Assembly (NCBI GenBank): GCA_017535125.1
Contig: JAFXUS010000014.1
Location: forward strand, 1 to 7,035
DNA: 7,035 nucleotides
Source: Bacteroidales bacterium
Lineage (GTDB): Bacteria; Bacteroidota; Bacteroidia; Bacteroidales; UBA932
Direction of reading: 5' to 3'
Shown: positions 6,409 through 7,035 of the stretch, in pieces
Layout of the letters: every line of letters starts with the position of its first letter
How positions within the stretch are numbered: position 1 is the stretch's first letter
The notes under the pieces: generated by a model
What the model was told of the DNA's origin: nothing
The model's database searches: none
The model's input: the letters and a program-made list of their open reading frames with translations, nothing else
Program-made: the position numbers and the translations under genes

Positions 6409-6489
6409 GTCCGGAAACCAGTTGCCCCCTGCAGCGCTTTTCCCGAATGGGTTCTTTTCAGCGCAGCAGGGGGCAAGCTGTTTCCGGAC
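6409..6489. repeat. Long 81-nt imperfect hairpin between upp and rho
   Basis: The ends pair over 9 bp (GTCCGGAAA 6409-6417 with TTTCCGGAC 6481-6489). After a single-base bulge, CAG (6419-6421) pairs with CTG (6478-6480). After a bulged G (6477), TTGCCCCCTGC (6422-6432) pairs with GCAGGGGGCAA (6466-6476). Past an A-A mismatch, GCGCT (6434-6438) pairs with AGCGC (6460-6464), leaving a ~21-nt terminal loop. The element stops 2 bases from the rho stop codon at 6492. No T-tract flanks it on either strand. It may be a 3'-end structure for rho mRNA or a small palindromic repeat unit. Confidence 0.75.
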
Positions 6490-6491
6490 GA

Positions 6492-7035
6492 CTAATAATT
6501 ATCGTAATACTTGGCCTCGCGAGGCGTGACCTTGGACATATTGTCCAGGAGATCCTGGTTGGTCTTGTACTCGTCCATCAGCTGAAGCATGAAGTTCATG
6601 GCCTCGGTCGGGTTCATGTCCGCCAGGAGCTTGCGCAGGATCCAGATCCGCTGGCTCTGGTCGGCGCGGTAGAGCAGGTCGTCGCGGCGGGTGCCGGAAA
6701 GCACCAGATTGACGGCCGGGAAGATACGCCGGTTGGCGAGCGTGCGGTCGAGCTGGATTTCGCTGTTGCCGGTGCCCTTGAATTCCTCGAAGATGACCTC
6801 GTCCATCTTGGACCCCGTCTCGGTCAGGGCCGTGGCGAGAATGGTCAGGGAGCCGCCGCCCTCGATGTTGCGGGCCGCGCCGAAGAAGCGCTTGGGCTTC
6901 TGCAGGGCGTTGGCGTCCACACCGCCGGTCAGCACCTTGCCGGAGGCCGGCTGCACCGTATTATAGGCACGCGCGAGGCGCGTGATGGAGTCGAGCAGGA
7001 TCACCACGTCGTGGCCGCATTCGACCAGGCGGCGC
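6492..7035 (-). CDS. rho: Transcription termination factor Rho, C-terminal part (5' end outside window)
   Basis: The reading frame runs open to the window edge, so only the last ~181 residues are seen. Reading in from the edge gives [19 protein letters not shown]. The GTG at 7007 is an internal valine, not a start. Rho is the hexameric RNA-dependent ATPase that ends transcription at untranslated RNA. Visible landmarks are the Walker B region [14 protein letters not shown], the Q-loop [41 protein letters not shown] leading into the R-loop, and SGTRRDDLL, which holds the arginine-finger position. The C-terminus ends in a short tail ([15 protein letters not shown]) somewhat longer and more polar/aromatic than in E. 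coli Rho. It converges with upp, and its stop lies 2 bases from the long hairpin. Confidence 0.97.
   Translation of the reverse strand, partial: RRLVECGHDVVILLDSITRLARAYNTVQPASGKVLTGGVDANALQKPKRFFGAARNIEGGGSLTILATALTETGSKMDEVIFEEFKGTGNSEIQLDRTLANRRIFPAVNLVLSGTRRDDLLYRADQSQRIWILRKLLADMNPTEAMNFMLQLMDEYKTNQDLLDNMSKVTPREAKYYDNY

Noticed and set aside
6317..6491. A possible tRNA, small ORF or CRISPR in the upp-rho gap.
   Set aside because: The inverted repeats do not form a cloverleaf with a CCA-side acceptor stem, there are no regularly spaced direct repeats, and no short frame with a ribosome site stands out.
6514..6525. A 12-bp palindrome GCCTCGCGAGGC within the end of rho.
   Set aside because: It is short, fully coding and GC-rich, and can easily arise by chance; no context supports a function.
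7005..7007. GTG as a start codon for a short Rho-like protein.
   Set aside because: The frame continues upstream to the window edge with Rho-like sequence (RLVECGHDV), so this is an internal valine and the gene is cut by the window.

Overview
The window looks like chromosomal DNA from a GC-rich member of the Bacteroidota, probably Bacteroidales. Supporting signs are promoter elements that fit the Bacteroidota -7 consensus TAnnTTTG ahead of several genes, a nucleoside kinase of the long ~550-residue type (TGS / ThrRS-like / kinase), and a GGGtGRT protein. A more exact placement cannot be made from the sequence alone. Nothing in the window suggests phage, plasmid or insertion sequence; the genes are housekeeping or salvage types with uniform, GC-rich coding sequence.

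Layout, left to right. (1) 22-1017 (+): a GGGtGRT-family protein of unknown function with apparently optimised codon use. (2) 1018-1083: a short REP-like palindrome, then a strong bidirectional terminator shared with the convergent gene. (3) 1066-1560 (-): a cysteine-rich C_GCAxxG_C_C-family probable redox protein, 6 nt downstream of (4) 1567-3219 (-): a multidomain nucleoside (uridine-type) kinase whose ThrRS-like domain has lost its metal ligands. (5) 3220-3298: a 79-bp AT-rich divergent promoter region. (6) 3299-4384 (+): a phosphoribosyltransferase-like protein with a C-terminal extension and no firm assignment. (7) 4397-5653 (+): cytosine permease codB, 12 nt downstream. (8) 5687-6316 (+): uracil phosphoribosyltransferase upp, with its own TAnnTTTG element at the codB stop. 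(9) 6317-6491: a convergent intergenic region holding three successive inverted repeats. (10) 6492-7035 (-): the C-terminal part of transcription terminator Rho, cut by the window edge.

The centre reads as a pyrimidine-salvage neighbourhood. CodB imports the base, Upp converts uracil and PRPP to UMP, and the divergent kinase phosphorylates nucleosides. The uncharacterised phosphoribosyltransferase-like protein sits first in the codB transcript and is the most interesting enzyme here. No cytosine deaminase (codA) is in the window, so deamination, if it occurs, is encoded elsewhere. The GGGtGRT protein and the cysteine-rich protein are both poorly understood and converge tail to tail. I found no clearly new multi-gene system. 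The best leads are the phosphoribosyltransferase-like protein, the GGGtGRT/redox pair and the structured upp-rho intergenic region.
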